Notes: generated by a model from the letters alone, not told the origin. Shown: positions 1 through 6,646, counted from the stretch's first letter. The stretch: 11,958 bases of DNA from Phycisphaerales bacterium (GCA_003171235.1 PMYM01000024.1:1-11958); one strand, 5' to 3'. A program made the numbers and translations.

Positions 1-30
1 CTTCTAACCGGACAGTACTGAGTTCACAAC

Positions 31-56
31 TTGAAATTCCCAGATTTGAAATTCCC
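31..56. repeat. Short AT-rich direct repeat downstream of sppA
   Basis: The 11-mer TTGAAATTCCC occurs at 31-41 and again at 46-56, a 15-bp period, just past the sppA stop codon. It stands out as AT-richer than the surrounding coding DNA. No hairpin followed by a T-run is visible here, so I do not call it a terminator. The left end of the repeat tract may lie outside the window. Confidence 0.55.
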
Positions 57-58
57 CC

Positions 59-1132
59 CTATTCCACCTTCCAGATCATCATGATGTTGGGCGTCTGGAC
101 CTCATCCAGCACCTTGGCGTCGATCAGGGGATTGGCCTTGGCCGACATCAGGGCCGAAAATACGCTCTGAACCGGGGCGTACTGCACCACGCGCGGGTTG
201 GTCAAGTTGGCTAGGCTGGCGGCCGAGGCGATGGCCTCTTCCTCGTACCCGATCTTGTCGATCAGGCCCAGCTTCATCGCTTCGGGGGGCAGGTATATCT
301 TGCCGTTGAAGGGCGCGGCGCTGGTGACGGAGAAGTTCTTGCCTTCGGCGTCGGCGAATTGGCTGGTGGCCTCCGGCTGGACGTGCAGCCGGGCGCCTCG
401 CCCATTCTTGACCACCTCCTCGAAGCGCGTCTGCATGGCGTCGAGCGTCTGCTGGAGCGATTCGATCTGGTAGGCGGCGGGCTGCTCAAACGGGTCGGGC
501 ACGGCCTTCCAGGCCTTGGTGGGGCTGGAGCGGATGACCTTCATGTCCACGCCGATTTTCTGCAATGTGCCCGTCAGCACCGGCAAGGTGGCCAGGACGC
601 CGATGGAGCCGGTGATGGTGGTGGGTTCGGCCCAGATTTCGTCGGCCCCGGCCGAAACGTAGTACCCGCCGCTGGCCGCCACCGAGCCCATCGAAACCAC
701 CACCTTCTTGCCCTTGGACTTGAGGTTGGCGACGATCCGGTTGATGCGGTCCGAGGCCCCCACGCCGCCGCCGGGGGTTTCCACCCGCAGCACCACCGCC
801 TTGACGGCAGTGTTGTCCCTGACGTCAAGATAGAAGCGTTCGGCCGTGGCGGCGGCACGCTCATCGATCAGGCCGCCGATCCGGTACAGCGCCACCACCT
901 GGTGTTCCTGGCCCTTTTCCACCACCGTCTGCTGGAGATGGCCCGGCGAGCCAAATGCCGCCAGCAGGACCCCCATGCCGAGGTTGGCCAGGATCGAGAA
1001 CAGCAGCAGGATCACCAGCAGGCCCACCAGCAATCGCTTCCACCATCGTCCGCGCGGCCGCGGCGGGGGCAGATAAATCGGCTGGATAGGCGGCGCGGCC
1101 GGAGGAGGCGCGGGGGCGGATGGCTCTGACAT
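59..1132 (-). CDS. sppA: Signal peptide peptidase SppA, single-domain (36K type) S49 family serine protease
   Basis: This 357-residue protein would be a membrane-anchored S49 peptidase that cuts remnant signal peptides and possibly other membrane peptides. Residues 1-28 are proline-rich and presumably cytoplasmic; residues about 33-60 form one hydrophobic anchor after a WWKR positive stretch. The catalytic domain follows. VETPGGG lies at 117-123, and the nucleophile is probably Ser154 in VAASGGYY (151-158). The general-base lysine is probably Lys206 in SSPTKAWK, 52 residues after the serine, the same spacing as the Ser147/Lys199 dyad known in Bacillus subtilis SppA. TGSIGV at 174-179 is also typical. 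The length fits the short bacterial form, not the roughly 600-residue tandem E. coli form. The ATG at 1132 has AGGAG (complement of 1141-1145) 8 bases upstream. It is separated from the pilus operon by a 682-bp non-coding gap, so it is probably transcribed separately. Confidence 0.94.
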   Translation of the reverse strand: MSEPSAPAPPPAAPPIQPIYLPPPRPRGRWWKRLLVGLLVILLLFSILANLGMGVLLAAFGSPGHLQQTVVEKGQEHQVVALYRIGGLIDERAAATAERFYLDVRDNTAVKAVVLRVETPGGGVGASDRINRIVANLKSKGKKVVVSMGSVAASGGYYVSAGADEIWAEPTTITGSIGVLATLPVLTGTLQKIGVDMKVIRSSPTKAWKAVPDPFEQPAAYQIESLQQTLDAMQTRFEEVVKNGRGARLHVQPEATSQFADAEGKNFSVTSAAPFNGKIYLPPEAMKLGLIDKIGYEEEAIASAASLANLTNPRVVQYAPVQSVFSALMSAKANPLIDAKVLDEVQTPNIMMIWKVE

Positions 1133-1286
1133 AGGTCGTTCTCCTGATGCCCGGGGGAAAGTTCATTTGCCGGGGCTGGGCAATGACTAAGTGTAGGCAA
1201 CTCAACCATCTATCGGCCCGGCGGCGCATAGGGCATCAGGCAAATGATGACGGGGCTTGCGGGGAATTTTCATGGCTCTGTGCCAA

Positions 1287-1305
1287 CCCCAAGCGAAACT
1301 TGGGG
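1287..1305. repeat. Perfect 7-bp stem hairpin
   Basis: CCCCAAG (1287-1293) and CTTGGGG (1299-1305) are perfect inverted repeats around a 5-base loop CGAAA. No T-run follows on either strand, so a rho-independent terminator is not supported. It is the first of a series of small GC-rich palindromes in this gap. Confidence 0.7.
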
Positions 1306-1362
1306 GTGCTGGACGCGGGTTGATTCTTCTTCCCCCGGAGCGCGTTTGCCTGTCTGGTCTTA

Positions 1363-1405
1363 GCCCGAAGGGCATTTGCGTGTAGCCGTGGGCGTAAGCC
1401 CGTGG
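1363..1405. repeat. Two adjacent small hairpins, second with GNRA-type loop
   Basis: The first hairpin is GCCC-GAA-GGGC at 1363-1373. The second pairs CCGTGGGC (1386-1393) with GCCCGTGG (1398-1405) around GTAA. Read as plus-strand RNA, it has 6 Watson-Crick and 2 G-U pairs closed by a GUAA (GNRA) tetraloop. Read as minus-strand RNA, the two wobble positions become A-C mismatches. The elements belong to the same palindrome-rich block as their neighbours. Confidence 0.65.
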
Positions 1406-1421
1406 AAGAAATGCACCACAC

Positions 1422-1509
1422 ATCGGCCAGCCCCCGAAGGGGGCGATTGCCGCTACCTGATGAGACTCCCTCTGCAATCACCGCAGTCGCCCCCTTCGGG
1501 GGCTCCGAT
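1422..1509. repeat. REPIN-like inverted pair of palindromic units
   Basis: Two copies of one palindromic unit face each other. An 18-bp sequence at 1429-1446 (core GCCCCCGAAGGGGGC) is exactly the reverse complement of 1487-1504, with 40 bp between. Similarity extends outward, with one small indel, to 1422-1450 and 1483-1509. Each unit is itself a hairpin with a 6-bp stem and a 3-base loop (GAA, or TTC in the opposite copy). Two inverted REP-like units with a short spacer are the definition of a REPIN. Such elements are mobilised in other bacteria by RAYT (TnpA_REP) transposases, but none is encoded in this window. Confidence 0.7.
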
Positions 1510-1526
1510 TTTTGTGGGGCACGTCA

Positions 1527-1566
1527 CCCAGGGCTTGCCGCCGCTGCGCGTCGGCTGCGCCCTGGG
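1527..1566. repeat. 8-bp stem inverted repeat
   Basis: CCCAGGGC (1527-1534) pairs perfectly with GCCCTGGG (1559-1566) across a 24-base GC-rich loop that can pair further internally (GCCG with CGGC). It lies directly between the REPIN-like pair and the degenerate repeat copies, so it is probably a module of the same composite repeat. Confidence 0.6.
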
Positions 1567-1572
1567 CTACAG

Positions 1573-1653
1573 GCAGTCGCCCTGCGGGCTCTCGGAACAA
1601 ATCACAGGAAGAGCATGGGTTGGGTCACAGGTAGTCGCCCTGCAGATTTTCGG
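1573..1653. repeat. Two further degenerate copies of the repeat unit
   Basis: GCAGTCGCCC...GGGCTCTCGG at 1573-1595 and GTAGTCGCCC...TTTTCGG at 1631-1653 match the right-hand REPIN-like unit (GCAGTCGCCCC...GGGGCTCCG, 1483-1507) in the same orientation. The first keeps a small hairpin, GCCC-TGC-GGGC at 1579-1589. In the second the palindrome is eroded while its left flank is preserved. The graded decay suggests several generations of the same repeat. Confidence 0.6.
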
Positions 1654-1814
1654 AATTCATCGCGGGGAAAACATGGCACTGCCCATATGAAGGAGACCAC
1701 TCCGCGGGTGCATTGGCGCCGCAATCGCAAGTCCGTTTTGAATGGGCGGGTTTTCCTTCACAATCCAGACGTGCATCCGCCTCCCGGGAGCATGCGGCTG
1801 CGATTCAATCGCCC

Positions 1815-2372
1815 TCAATAGTTGAGATTTCTGCGCAGGCAAGCCGAAGAGGTGACGCTGAGGGGGTTGTCGCCCTGGGTGAGGCTCAGGGTGACCGTGA
1901 CCGACTGGGCCTTGCCGTTGACCACGGCGACGCTGGCGCCAAAACCCGTGATCTTGAGGTCTTCACTTGAGGAAATCAGCACGGTGGAGGTCTCCACGCC
2001 GCCGCTGGTGGCACGGTAGAAGAGTTGGCCGCCCGTGAATTCGTACTTGATGAGGGTGATGCTGCCCCCGGGCGCCGGCGTGATGGAGAGCAGGTTGGAG
2101 GGCACGGCCGCATTGTCGGCGGCGCGCAGGTCGGAATTGATGCGGCTGAGAATGACCCGGGCGGCCTGGGCGACGCCGGCAATTTCGCTGTTTTCGGTGT
2201 AACTGTTCGTGGCCGACTGCATGGCCATCGCGACCGATGCCAGCAGCGCCGCCGTCAGGGCCAGGGCCACCAGCAGTTCCGGCAGGCTGAAACCGCCACG
2301 GCGGCCGGCCCGGCCAAAGACTGGCCGGCTCGGGCCGAGCGATCCCGATCGGCATTGCGGCCTGTATCTCAT
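1815..2372 (-). CDS. Type IV pilus/pseudopilus minor prepilin, PilW/GspJ-like
   Basis: From the ATG at 2372 this is a 185-residue prepilin that would be processed by a prepilin peptidase and incorporated in the pilus or its priming tip. The N-terminus carries a class III signal: a basic leader ending RAGRRGG (residues 21-27), then FSLPELLVALALTAALL. Cleavage falls after Gly27, and the conserved Glu lies at mature position +5. A single hydrophobic helix (about 28-50) leads into a polar globular domain rich in beta-strand-like stretches ending VTVTLSLTQ. Last of the three pseudopilin genes, its position and size suggest GspJ or PilW, but the globular part does not decide. An upstream ATG at 2408 would add 12 residues; neither start has a strong ribosome-binding site (GGTGGA precedes 2372). 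No terminator was seen after the TGA. Confidence 0.82.
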   Translation of the reverse strand: MRYRPQCRSGSLGPSRPVFGRAGRRGGFSLPELLVALALTAALLASVAMAMQSATNSYTENSEIAGVAQAARVILSRINSDLRAADNAAVPSNLLSITPAPGGSITLIKYEFTGGQLFYRATSGGVETSTVLISSSEDLKITGFGASVAVVNGKAQSVTVTLSLTQGDNPLSVTSSACLRRNLNY

Positions 2373-2383
2373 GTCAAATCCAC

Positions 2384-2402
2384 CAGGGCAGGATCCGCCC
2401 TG
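2384..2402. repeat. Hairpin in front of the last prepilin gene
   Basis: CAGGGC (2384-2389) and GCCCTG (2397-2402) form a perfect 6-bp stem with a 7-base loop containing GGATCC. It lies in the 66-bp gap after the large GspK/PilX-like gene and about 12 bases before the preferred start at 2372. It could affect mRNA processing or translation of the last gene. If translation starts at 2408, it would be inside the coding region. Confidence 0.45.
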
Positions 2403-2438
2403 CCACATGCAGCCTACAATACCGCCGGCCCGACTGCC

Positions 2439-3836
2439 CTAACTGCCTGTCACATCCTGGAAACTCCCCTGCACCGCATTGACGACCACCGGCATCTTGA
2501 AGCCCGCGTCCGGCGTGCCGCTGCCTGTCTCTCGGTCAATGTAAATATCAACCGTGCCCTCGATGCTGCAGGCGGCATCGCTCAGCCCCAGCACCGAGCC
2601 CTTGATCGTGCCGCCCGACTGGCCGGAGAAGGTCAGCTTGTCGGCGGCCACCGTGCCGTTGATGGTGGTGAACTGCCCGGCGAAACTCACGTCAAAGCCC
2701 GGGGCGGCGATGAACGTGCCGGTGAGCTGCTTGACGGCGGCAAACTGGGAAGTGTTTGGCAGGGCGTCAACTCCGAACGATTCCACCTGGCCCTGAAAAC
2801 TTATTCTGCAGTTGCTCAGCCCAGAGTTGGCGCCGTTGTCGGTGGCCACCAGGCCGTTGAGTGTGACCTTTGACGTGAAGGTCACGCAGTTGGGGGCCTC
2901 GATGTACACCACTCCGTTGAGGGTCACGTCGCTGGAGAAGGTGGGGTTGGTGTTGGCCTTGATTACGACGTTATTGAAAACGGCGTCCTTCTGGCGGGTA
3001 TTGGTGTGCGAGTCGATGACTCCCCCCGTCGCCAGCGGCTTGAACACGGTGGGGGCGACCACCGGGAAGATGGGCGGGTCCACGCCGAAGTGCACGTGCT
3101 GGGCGATTACCTGCGGATCCTGCGAGCCGGCAATGGTCGGGTTGCCCGAGAGCACCACCGTGCTGGTTGGACCTACCGACGACAAGTCGCCGCCGATGAC
3201 GGCGCTGCCGGCGACGGTGATGGCCGTCGCCCCGGCCGTCGTCGAGATGACGCTGGCGTCGGAGGCCACGCTCTTGCCCAGGATCTGAGAATTCCCCCCC
3301 ACCGAAATTGAGCCGCGGCTGGCGATGCCGTAGTTGAAGGCGCTGTTTGGCGGGTTGGAGGTCAGGCTCAATCCCACCTGCACGGTGCGGTTAATGCCGT
3401 TGGCGTGGCCGTTGACCGCCAGGAAAAGATTGCCGTTGCCGTCCTTGGTGATCGCGGCGTCAAAGCTGCCGTAATCAAGGTTGATGGGCGGCATGGTAAC
3501 GCTCGTGCCGACGCCAATAGCCTGGCCGCCCAGGTTTGCCGTGCCGTTCATGGCCGTCGACAGGCTGGCGCCCAGGTTGGTTATGGCATTGGCCGCGGTG
3601 GTATTGGGGTCAAGCTGCAGCGCGCGGAGCTGCCGCAGCATGTAGCTCAATCCGCCCTCGGCATTCATGCGGGCGGCCTGGACCTCGGACATGTTCCTGC
3701 CCGTTCGCAGATTCGTGCCGGTGGTGGCGGCATAGGCGACGGCCAGCGCCGCCAGCACGCACAGCATGGCCACCGCCAGGATGTAGGCCATGCCCCGGCG
3801 GCGGGGGTTCGTCGAAATGTTTCTGTAGCGGATCAT
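2439..3836 (-). CDS. GspK/PilX-like minor pseudopilin with large beta-solenoid-like body
   Basis: This 465-residue protein starts with a prepilin-type region: basic NPRRRG (residues 10-15) followed by a long hydrophobic segment (16-38). Residue +5 after Gly15 is Leu, not the usual Glu; absence of Glu+5 is a known trait of GspK tip pseudopilins. The segment EVQAARMNAEGG (51-62) resembles the helical stretch after the anchor in PilX/GspK proteins. From about residue 165 the chain is rich in Gly, Ser, Thr, Val and Asn, with recurring short strands: ITVAGSAVIGG (206-216), VTLNGVVYIE (304-313), VTLNGLVATD (324-333), TTINGTVAAD (390-399), TIKGSVLGL (410-418) and SIEGTVDIYID (424-434). Such recurrence suggests a right-handed beta-solenoid. 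Its ATG overlaps the previous TGA by 4 bases (ATGA), so translation is coupled. It probably sits at the fibre tip and may bind a surface or ligand; that function is inference. Confidence 0.8.
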   Translation of the reverse strand: MIRYRNISTNPRRRGMAYILAVAMLCVLAALAVAYAATTGTNLRTGRNMSEVQAARMNAEGGLSYMLRQLRALQLDPNTTAANAITNLGASLSTAMNGTANLGGQAIGVGTSVTMPPINLDYGSFDAAITKDGNGNLFLAVNGHANGINRTVQVGLSLTSNPPNSAFNYGIASRGSISVGGNSQILGKSVASDASVISTTAGATAITVAGSAVIGGDLSSVGPTSTVVLSGNPTIAGSQDPQVIAQHVHFGVDPPIFPVVAPTVFKPLATGGVIDSHTNTRQKDAVFNNVVIKANTNPTFSSDVTLNGVVYIEAPNCVTFTSKVTLNGLVATDNGANSGLSNCRISFQGQVESFGVDALPNTSQFAAVKQLTGTFIAAPGFDVSFAGQFTTINGTVAADKLTFSGQSGGTIKGSVLGLSDAACSIEGTVDIYIDRETGSGTPDAGFKMPVVVNAVQGSFQDVTGS

Positions 3837-4273
3837 TCGGTGGGCCTCCTGGCCACGAGGAAACCATTGCTCAGCAGCGTGTTGCCGCCGTGGGAGACGG
3901 TGACGGTCACATACAGCACGCCGGAGTTGTGAGTGGTATCCTCCTGGGTTAACTGGTCGGACTTACGATATTGCACTGCAATGTCCTGCCGCCAGTTGGA
4001 CATGCTGGTCATCTGCTGGCCGTTGGCGTCGTGCGGCGGGGTGTAGAACGCCCCGGCCAGGGCGGCCACGCTGTCGAAACTCTGCTTGAGGATATACTCC
4101 CGGGTCTCGCCGACCAGGTAAGAGGCCTGGGACAGCTCGCCGGCGCTTTCGTTCACAGTGGTGCCGGAGCGCACCGACACCATCAAGGCAACGACCGCCA
4201 AGCCGATGAAGACGGTGGCCGCCGCCACCTCCACCAGCGTAAAGGCCGCCGCCGCGAACCTTCTGGGCAACAT
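3833..4273 (-). CDS. Type IV pilus/pseudopilus minor prepilin, GspI/PilV-like
   Basis: I start this 146-residue prepilin at the ATG at 4273 because AGGAGG lies 8 bases upstream; an in-frame ATG at 4324 would add 17 residues without a comparable site. A short basic leader (MLPRRFAAAA) is followed by FTLVEVAAATVFIGLAVVAL, a class III signal with Phe+1 and Glu+5. The residue before the cut is Ala10, not the near-universal Gly. The hydrophobic helix spans about 11-32. The rest is a small soluble domain with an amphipathic helix (SQASYLVGETREYIL) and late beta-strands (VLYVTVTVSHGG). Size and position, first of three pseudopilin genes and coupled to a GspK-like gene, fit GspI or PilV, part of the pseudopilus tip complex in type II secretion. 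The next gene's ATG overlaps its TGA. Confidence 0.84.
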   Translation of the reverse strand: MLPRRFAAAAFTLVEVAAATVFIGLAVVALMVSVRSGTTVNESAGELSQASYLVGETREYILKQSFDSVAALAGAFYTPPHDANGQQMTSMSNWRQDIAVQYRKSDQLTQEDTTHNSGVLYVTVTVSHGGNTLLSNGFLVARRPTE

Positions 4274-4281
4274 ATTGCTGC

Positions 4282-4287
4282 CCTCCT
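4282..4287 (-). promoter_or_regulatory. Ribosome-binding site of the GspI/PilV-like prepilin
   Basis: The minus strand reads AGGAGG 8 bases before the ATG at 4273, a perfect Shine-Dalgarno core. This decides for the shorter start over the ATG at 4324 and places the leader peptide at 10 residues. Confidence 0.8.
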
Positions 4288-4346
4288 GCCCCTCGACCAC
4301 GCCGGAGGGCCTCCATCGGCCCATCGGCAGTATACGATACCAGACG

Positions 4347-5570
4347 CTACTTCTTGGCCAGTTGCGACATCTTGAAAATCGGCAGGATGATGCTCATGGC
4401 GATGAAACCGACGATGAAGCCCATGAGCACGATCATCAGCGGCTCCAGCATGGCCGTGGCCGCCTTGATGGTGTTGCGCAGCTCGTTGGCGTAGAAGCCG
4501 CTGATATCGTTGAGCACCTCGCCCAGCTTGCCCGATTCCTCGCCGGCCGAAACCATCTGCACCACGCTGCGCGGCAGGAGCGGCGACTTCTGCAGCGGGG
4601 CGGCGATCTTGTTGCCGGCCTTGACCGAGCGGAAAACGCTCATCCACATCGTGCGGTAGAGCTGGTTGCCCGAAACGTCGGCCGTGATCTGAATGGTCTC
4701 CAGCATGGGCACGCCGGCGTTGATCATCTCGCCCATGGTCTGCAGCCCGCGCGTGATGTACAGCGCCCGGAACATGCGCTTCAGCACCGGCAGGCGGAGT
4801 TTGAGCCGGTCCCAGTGCGAGCGGCCCAGGGGGGTGCGGATGTAGTACATGGCGCCGATCACCGCGGCCAGCACGCTGCCCAGACAGGCGTACCAGTAGG
4901 TCAGCAGGAAGGCCGACATACCCAGCAGCATCTTGGTCGGCAGGGGCAGCATGGACTCGTGCCCCTGGAACAGGGTGCTGAAGCGCGGCAGGACGAAGGT
5001 CAGCAGGAAGATGGTGGTGGAAATGGCCATGGCGCCGATGATGATGGGATAGACCATGGCCCCCCGCACCATGGAGCGGGTCTCCACCTGCTGGCGGAGA
5101 TAGGCGGCGATGCGGTCGAGCATGTGCCCGAAGGAGCCGGACATCTCGCTGGCCCGCACCATGTTGACGTACAGCGGGCTGAAGACCTTGGCGTGCCGGG
5201 CCAGGGCCTCGGAGAAGGGCTTGCCGGCCTCGACGTCCTGGCGCATCTGGTCCACGATTTGCTTGAACTTGGGGTTTTCCGTCTGCTCGGCGATGCCCTC
5301 GATGGCCGCGCGGATGCTGATGCCGGCCTTTATCATGACCGCCAACTGGTTGGTGAAGTTCATCACGTCGCGCAGGCCCGGCCCGGGGCGCAGGTTCAGG
5401 CTGTTGAGCTTGCCCAGAAGCCCCTTGGGCCCGGCGGCCACGGTGGAAATGTCCACCAGGTAGCCCTGCCCGCGCACCAGGGCGGCGGCCTCGGCCAGGC
5501 TGCCGGCCGTAAGCTGCCCGGTGCTCAGGCTTCCGGCGGCGTCGCGAACTTGATAACGATATTGCGACAT
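4347..5570 (-). CDS. pilC: Type IV pilus inner-membrane platform protein PilC/GspF
   Basis: This 407-residue polytopic protein is the rotor-like platform in the inner membrane that couples the cytoplasmic ATPases to pilin insertion and removal. It has the family's duplicated layout: a soluble N-terminus (1-68), a first T2SSF domain (about 69-195) containing NFTNQLAVMIKAGISI and the conserved SEMSGSFGHML, membrane segments around 171-195 and 219-243, a second T2SSF domain (about 268-395) with MGEMINAGVPMLETI and SAGEESGKLGEVL, and a C-terminal membrane segment (about 375-398). The length matches the usual roughly 400 residues. The ATG at 5570 has AGGAG 6 bases upstream that overlaps the pilT TAG, with a 9-bp gap between the genes. 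PilB, PilT and PilC encoded together is the classical motor unit. Confidence 0.95.
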   Translation of the reverse strand: MSQYRYQVRDAAGSLSTGQLTAGSLAEAAALVRGQGYLVDISTVAAGPKGLLGKLNSLNLRPGPGLRDVMNFTNQLAVMIKAGISIRAAIEGIAEQTENPKFKQIVDQMRQDVEAGKPFSEALARHAKVFSPLYVNMVRASEMSGSFGHMLDRIAAYLRQQVETRSMVRGAMVYPIIIGAMAISTTIFLLTFVLPRFSTLFQGHESMLPLPTKMLLGMSAFLLTYWYACLGSVLAAVIGAMYYIRTPLGRSHWDRLKLRLPVLKRMFRALYITRGLQTMGEMINAGVPMLETIQITADVSGNQLYRTMWMSVFRSVKAGNKIAAPLQKSPLLPRSVVQMVSAGEESGKLGEVLNDISGFYANELRNTIKAATAMLEPLMIVLMGFIVGFIAMSIILPIFKMSQLAKK

Positions 5571-5579
5571 TGCCCGCTC

Positions 5580-6635
5580 CTACGCACTGAGCGACTGGTT
5601 CATCCAGTCCCGCAGGTTGGCCTTGGACAGCGCGTCTTCGCGCGAGATCCGGCCGTTGAGATACAGCCCCTTGATGCACTGGTCCAGGGTGACCATGCCC
5701 TTGGCCGCGCCGGTCTGGATGATGTTGGGGATTTCAAACACCCGGTTCTCGCGGATGCAGGAGCGCACGGCGTTGGTGCATATAAGCACCTCGGCCGCCG
5801 GGATCATGCCCGGGCGGTCGCTGCGCTTGAAGAGCGTCTGGCTGACCACCGCCTGCAGGGTGTTGGACAGCATGGCCCGGATCTGGTTTTGCTGCTCGGC
5901 GGGATAGATGTCGATTATGCGCTCCACCGTCTGGCTGGCCGACTGGGTGTGCAGGGTGGAGAGCACCAGGTGGCCGGTCTCGGCGGCGGTGATGGCGGCG
6001 GAGGTGGTTTCCAGGTCGCGCATTTCGCCCACCAGGATGATGTCGGGATCCTGGCGCAGCACGTGCCGCAGGCCCGAGGCGAAGCTGGGCACGTCGCTGC
6101 CGACCTCGCGCTGCTCGATGATGCACTTGTCGGGCTGCTGTTCGTACTCGATGGGGTCTTCCAGGGTGATGACGTGGTAGCCGTACTTATGGTTCATGGC
6201 GTCGATCATGGCCGCCAGGGTGGTGCTCTTTCCGGCGCCGGTTTCACCCGTCACCAGCACCAGCCCGCGCGGCAGGTCGGTGAAGCTGCTGACCACCGGG
6301 GGCAGGTTCAGGCCCGCCAGCGGCGGCACCTTGCTGGGGATGGCGCGGAAGGCGATGGCCACCGTGTCGCGCTGGAAGTGGGCGTTGACGCGGAAGCGGC
6401 CCATGCCCGGCACTTCGGCGGAGAAGTCCAGGTCGCGCCGGCGGAGGAACTGGGCGTAGCGGCGGGTGCCCACCATTTCCTTGACCAGGGCGACCGCCTG
6501 CTCGGGGCCGACGACGTCGAATTCGGCGTCCACCAACTCGGTGTGGATGCGGAAGATGGGCCTGTGGCACGAAACCACGTGAATGTCCGACGCGCCGCGC
6601 TCCAGAGCCCGTTTTAACAGTTCGTCTAGTTTCAC
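5580..6635 (-). CDS. pilT: Type IV pilus retraction ATPase PilT
   Basis: This 351-residue hexameric ATPase would depolymerise the pilus, powering twitching or DNA uptake. Visible parts: an N-terminal PAS-like domain with RGASDIHV (13-20), Walker A GETGAGKST (130-138), Asp box ITLEDPIEY (156-164), Walker B DIILVGE with the catalytic Glu204 (198-204), and His box HLVLSTLHT (222-230). A C-terminal AVRSCIRE (289-296) corresponds to the AIRNLIRE motif needed for PilT retraction. There is no cysteine zinc motif and no long N-terminal MshEN region, which separates it from PilB. Variations: the Walker A carries Glu and Ala where GPTGSGKST is usual, and the family QRL near 265 reads QTL. The start is GTG, chosen because GGAGG lies 6 bases upstream. 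It could be a PilU-type paralogue, but the AIRNLIRE-like motif favours PilT. Confidence 0.93.
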   Translation of the reverse strand: MKLDELLKRALERGASDIHVVSCHRPIFRIHTELVDAEFDVVGPEQAVALVKEMVGTRRYAQFLRRRDLDFSAEVPGMGRFRVNAHFQRDTVAIAFRAIPSKVPPLAGLNLPPVVSSFTDLPRGLVLVTGETGAGKSTTLAAMIDAMNHKYGYHVITLEDPIEYEQQPDKCIIEQREVGSDVPSFASGLRHVLRQDPDIILVGEMRDLETTSAAITAAETGHLVLSTLHTQSASQTVERIIDIYPAEQQNQIRAMLSNTLQAVVSQTLFKRSDRPGMIPAAEVLICTNAVRSCIRENRVFEIPNIIQTGAAKGMVTLDQCIKGLYLNGRISREDALSKANLRDWMNQSLSA

Positions 6636-6641
6636 CAGCAG

Positions 6642-6646
6642 CCTCC
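6642..6646 (-). promoter_or_regulatory. Ribosome-binding site of pilT
   Basis: The minus strand reads GGAGG, then 6 bases, then the GTG at 6635. It fixes the non-ATG start of pilT. It directly follows the 7-bp tandem repeats, so repeat number would set its distance from the end of pilB. Confidence 0.75.

Larger units (their letters stand above)
1133..1814. other. 682-bp intergenic region filled with palindromic repeats, no credible gene
   Basis: This gap lies between the last pilus gene and sppA, both on the minus strand. I see no credible protein gene: the open frames here run across palindromes and give low-complexity Arg/Pro/Ala-rich peptides. It holds at least six small hairpins and related repeat copies between about 1287 and 1653 (listed separately). 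The sppA promoter should lie near 1133-1250, but I found no convincing -35/-10 pair. Downstream of the pilus operon, a perfect 10-bp palindrome CTCCCGGGAG sits at 1781-1790 without a T-run, so no intrinsic terminator can be called. Confidence 0.75.

Noticed and set aside
1489..1514. GC hairpin followed by TTTTT as a plus-strand terminator
   Set aside because: No plus-strand gene ends here, the T-run is 6 bases away from the stem, and the hairpin is one arm of the repeat pair.
1363..1653. CRISPR-like array
   Set aside because: The repeats are short palindromes in mixed orientation with irregular spacing and graded decay, not uniform direct repeats with equal spacers; no cas gene is present.
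1402..1821. 139-residue plus-strand frame in the intergenic gap
   Set aside because: Its translation runs through the palindromic repeats and shows no domain or coding bias. It is explained by the repeats.
4329..4334. TATACT on the minus strand as a -10 box between pilC and the first prepilin gene
   Set aside because: No acceptable -35 element lies 15-19 bases upstream (inside the end of pilC), so an internal promoter cannot be supported.
4158..6617. 819-residue plus-strand open frame
   Set aside because: It lies antisense to pilT, pilC and part of the prepilin gene, all with clear family motifs. It is rich in His, Gly, Gln and Asp as expected from the complement of GC-biased codons and has no domain.
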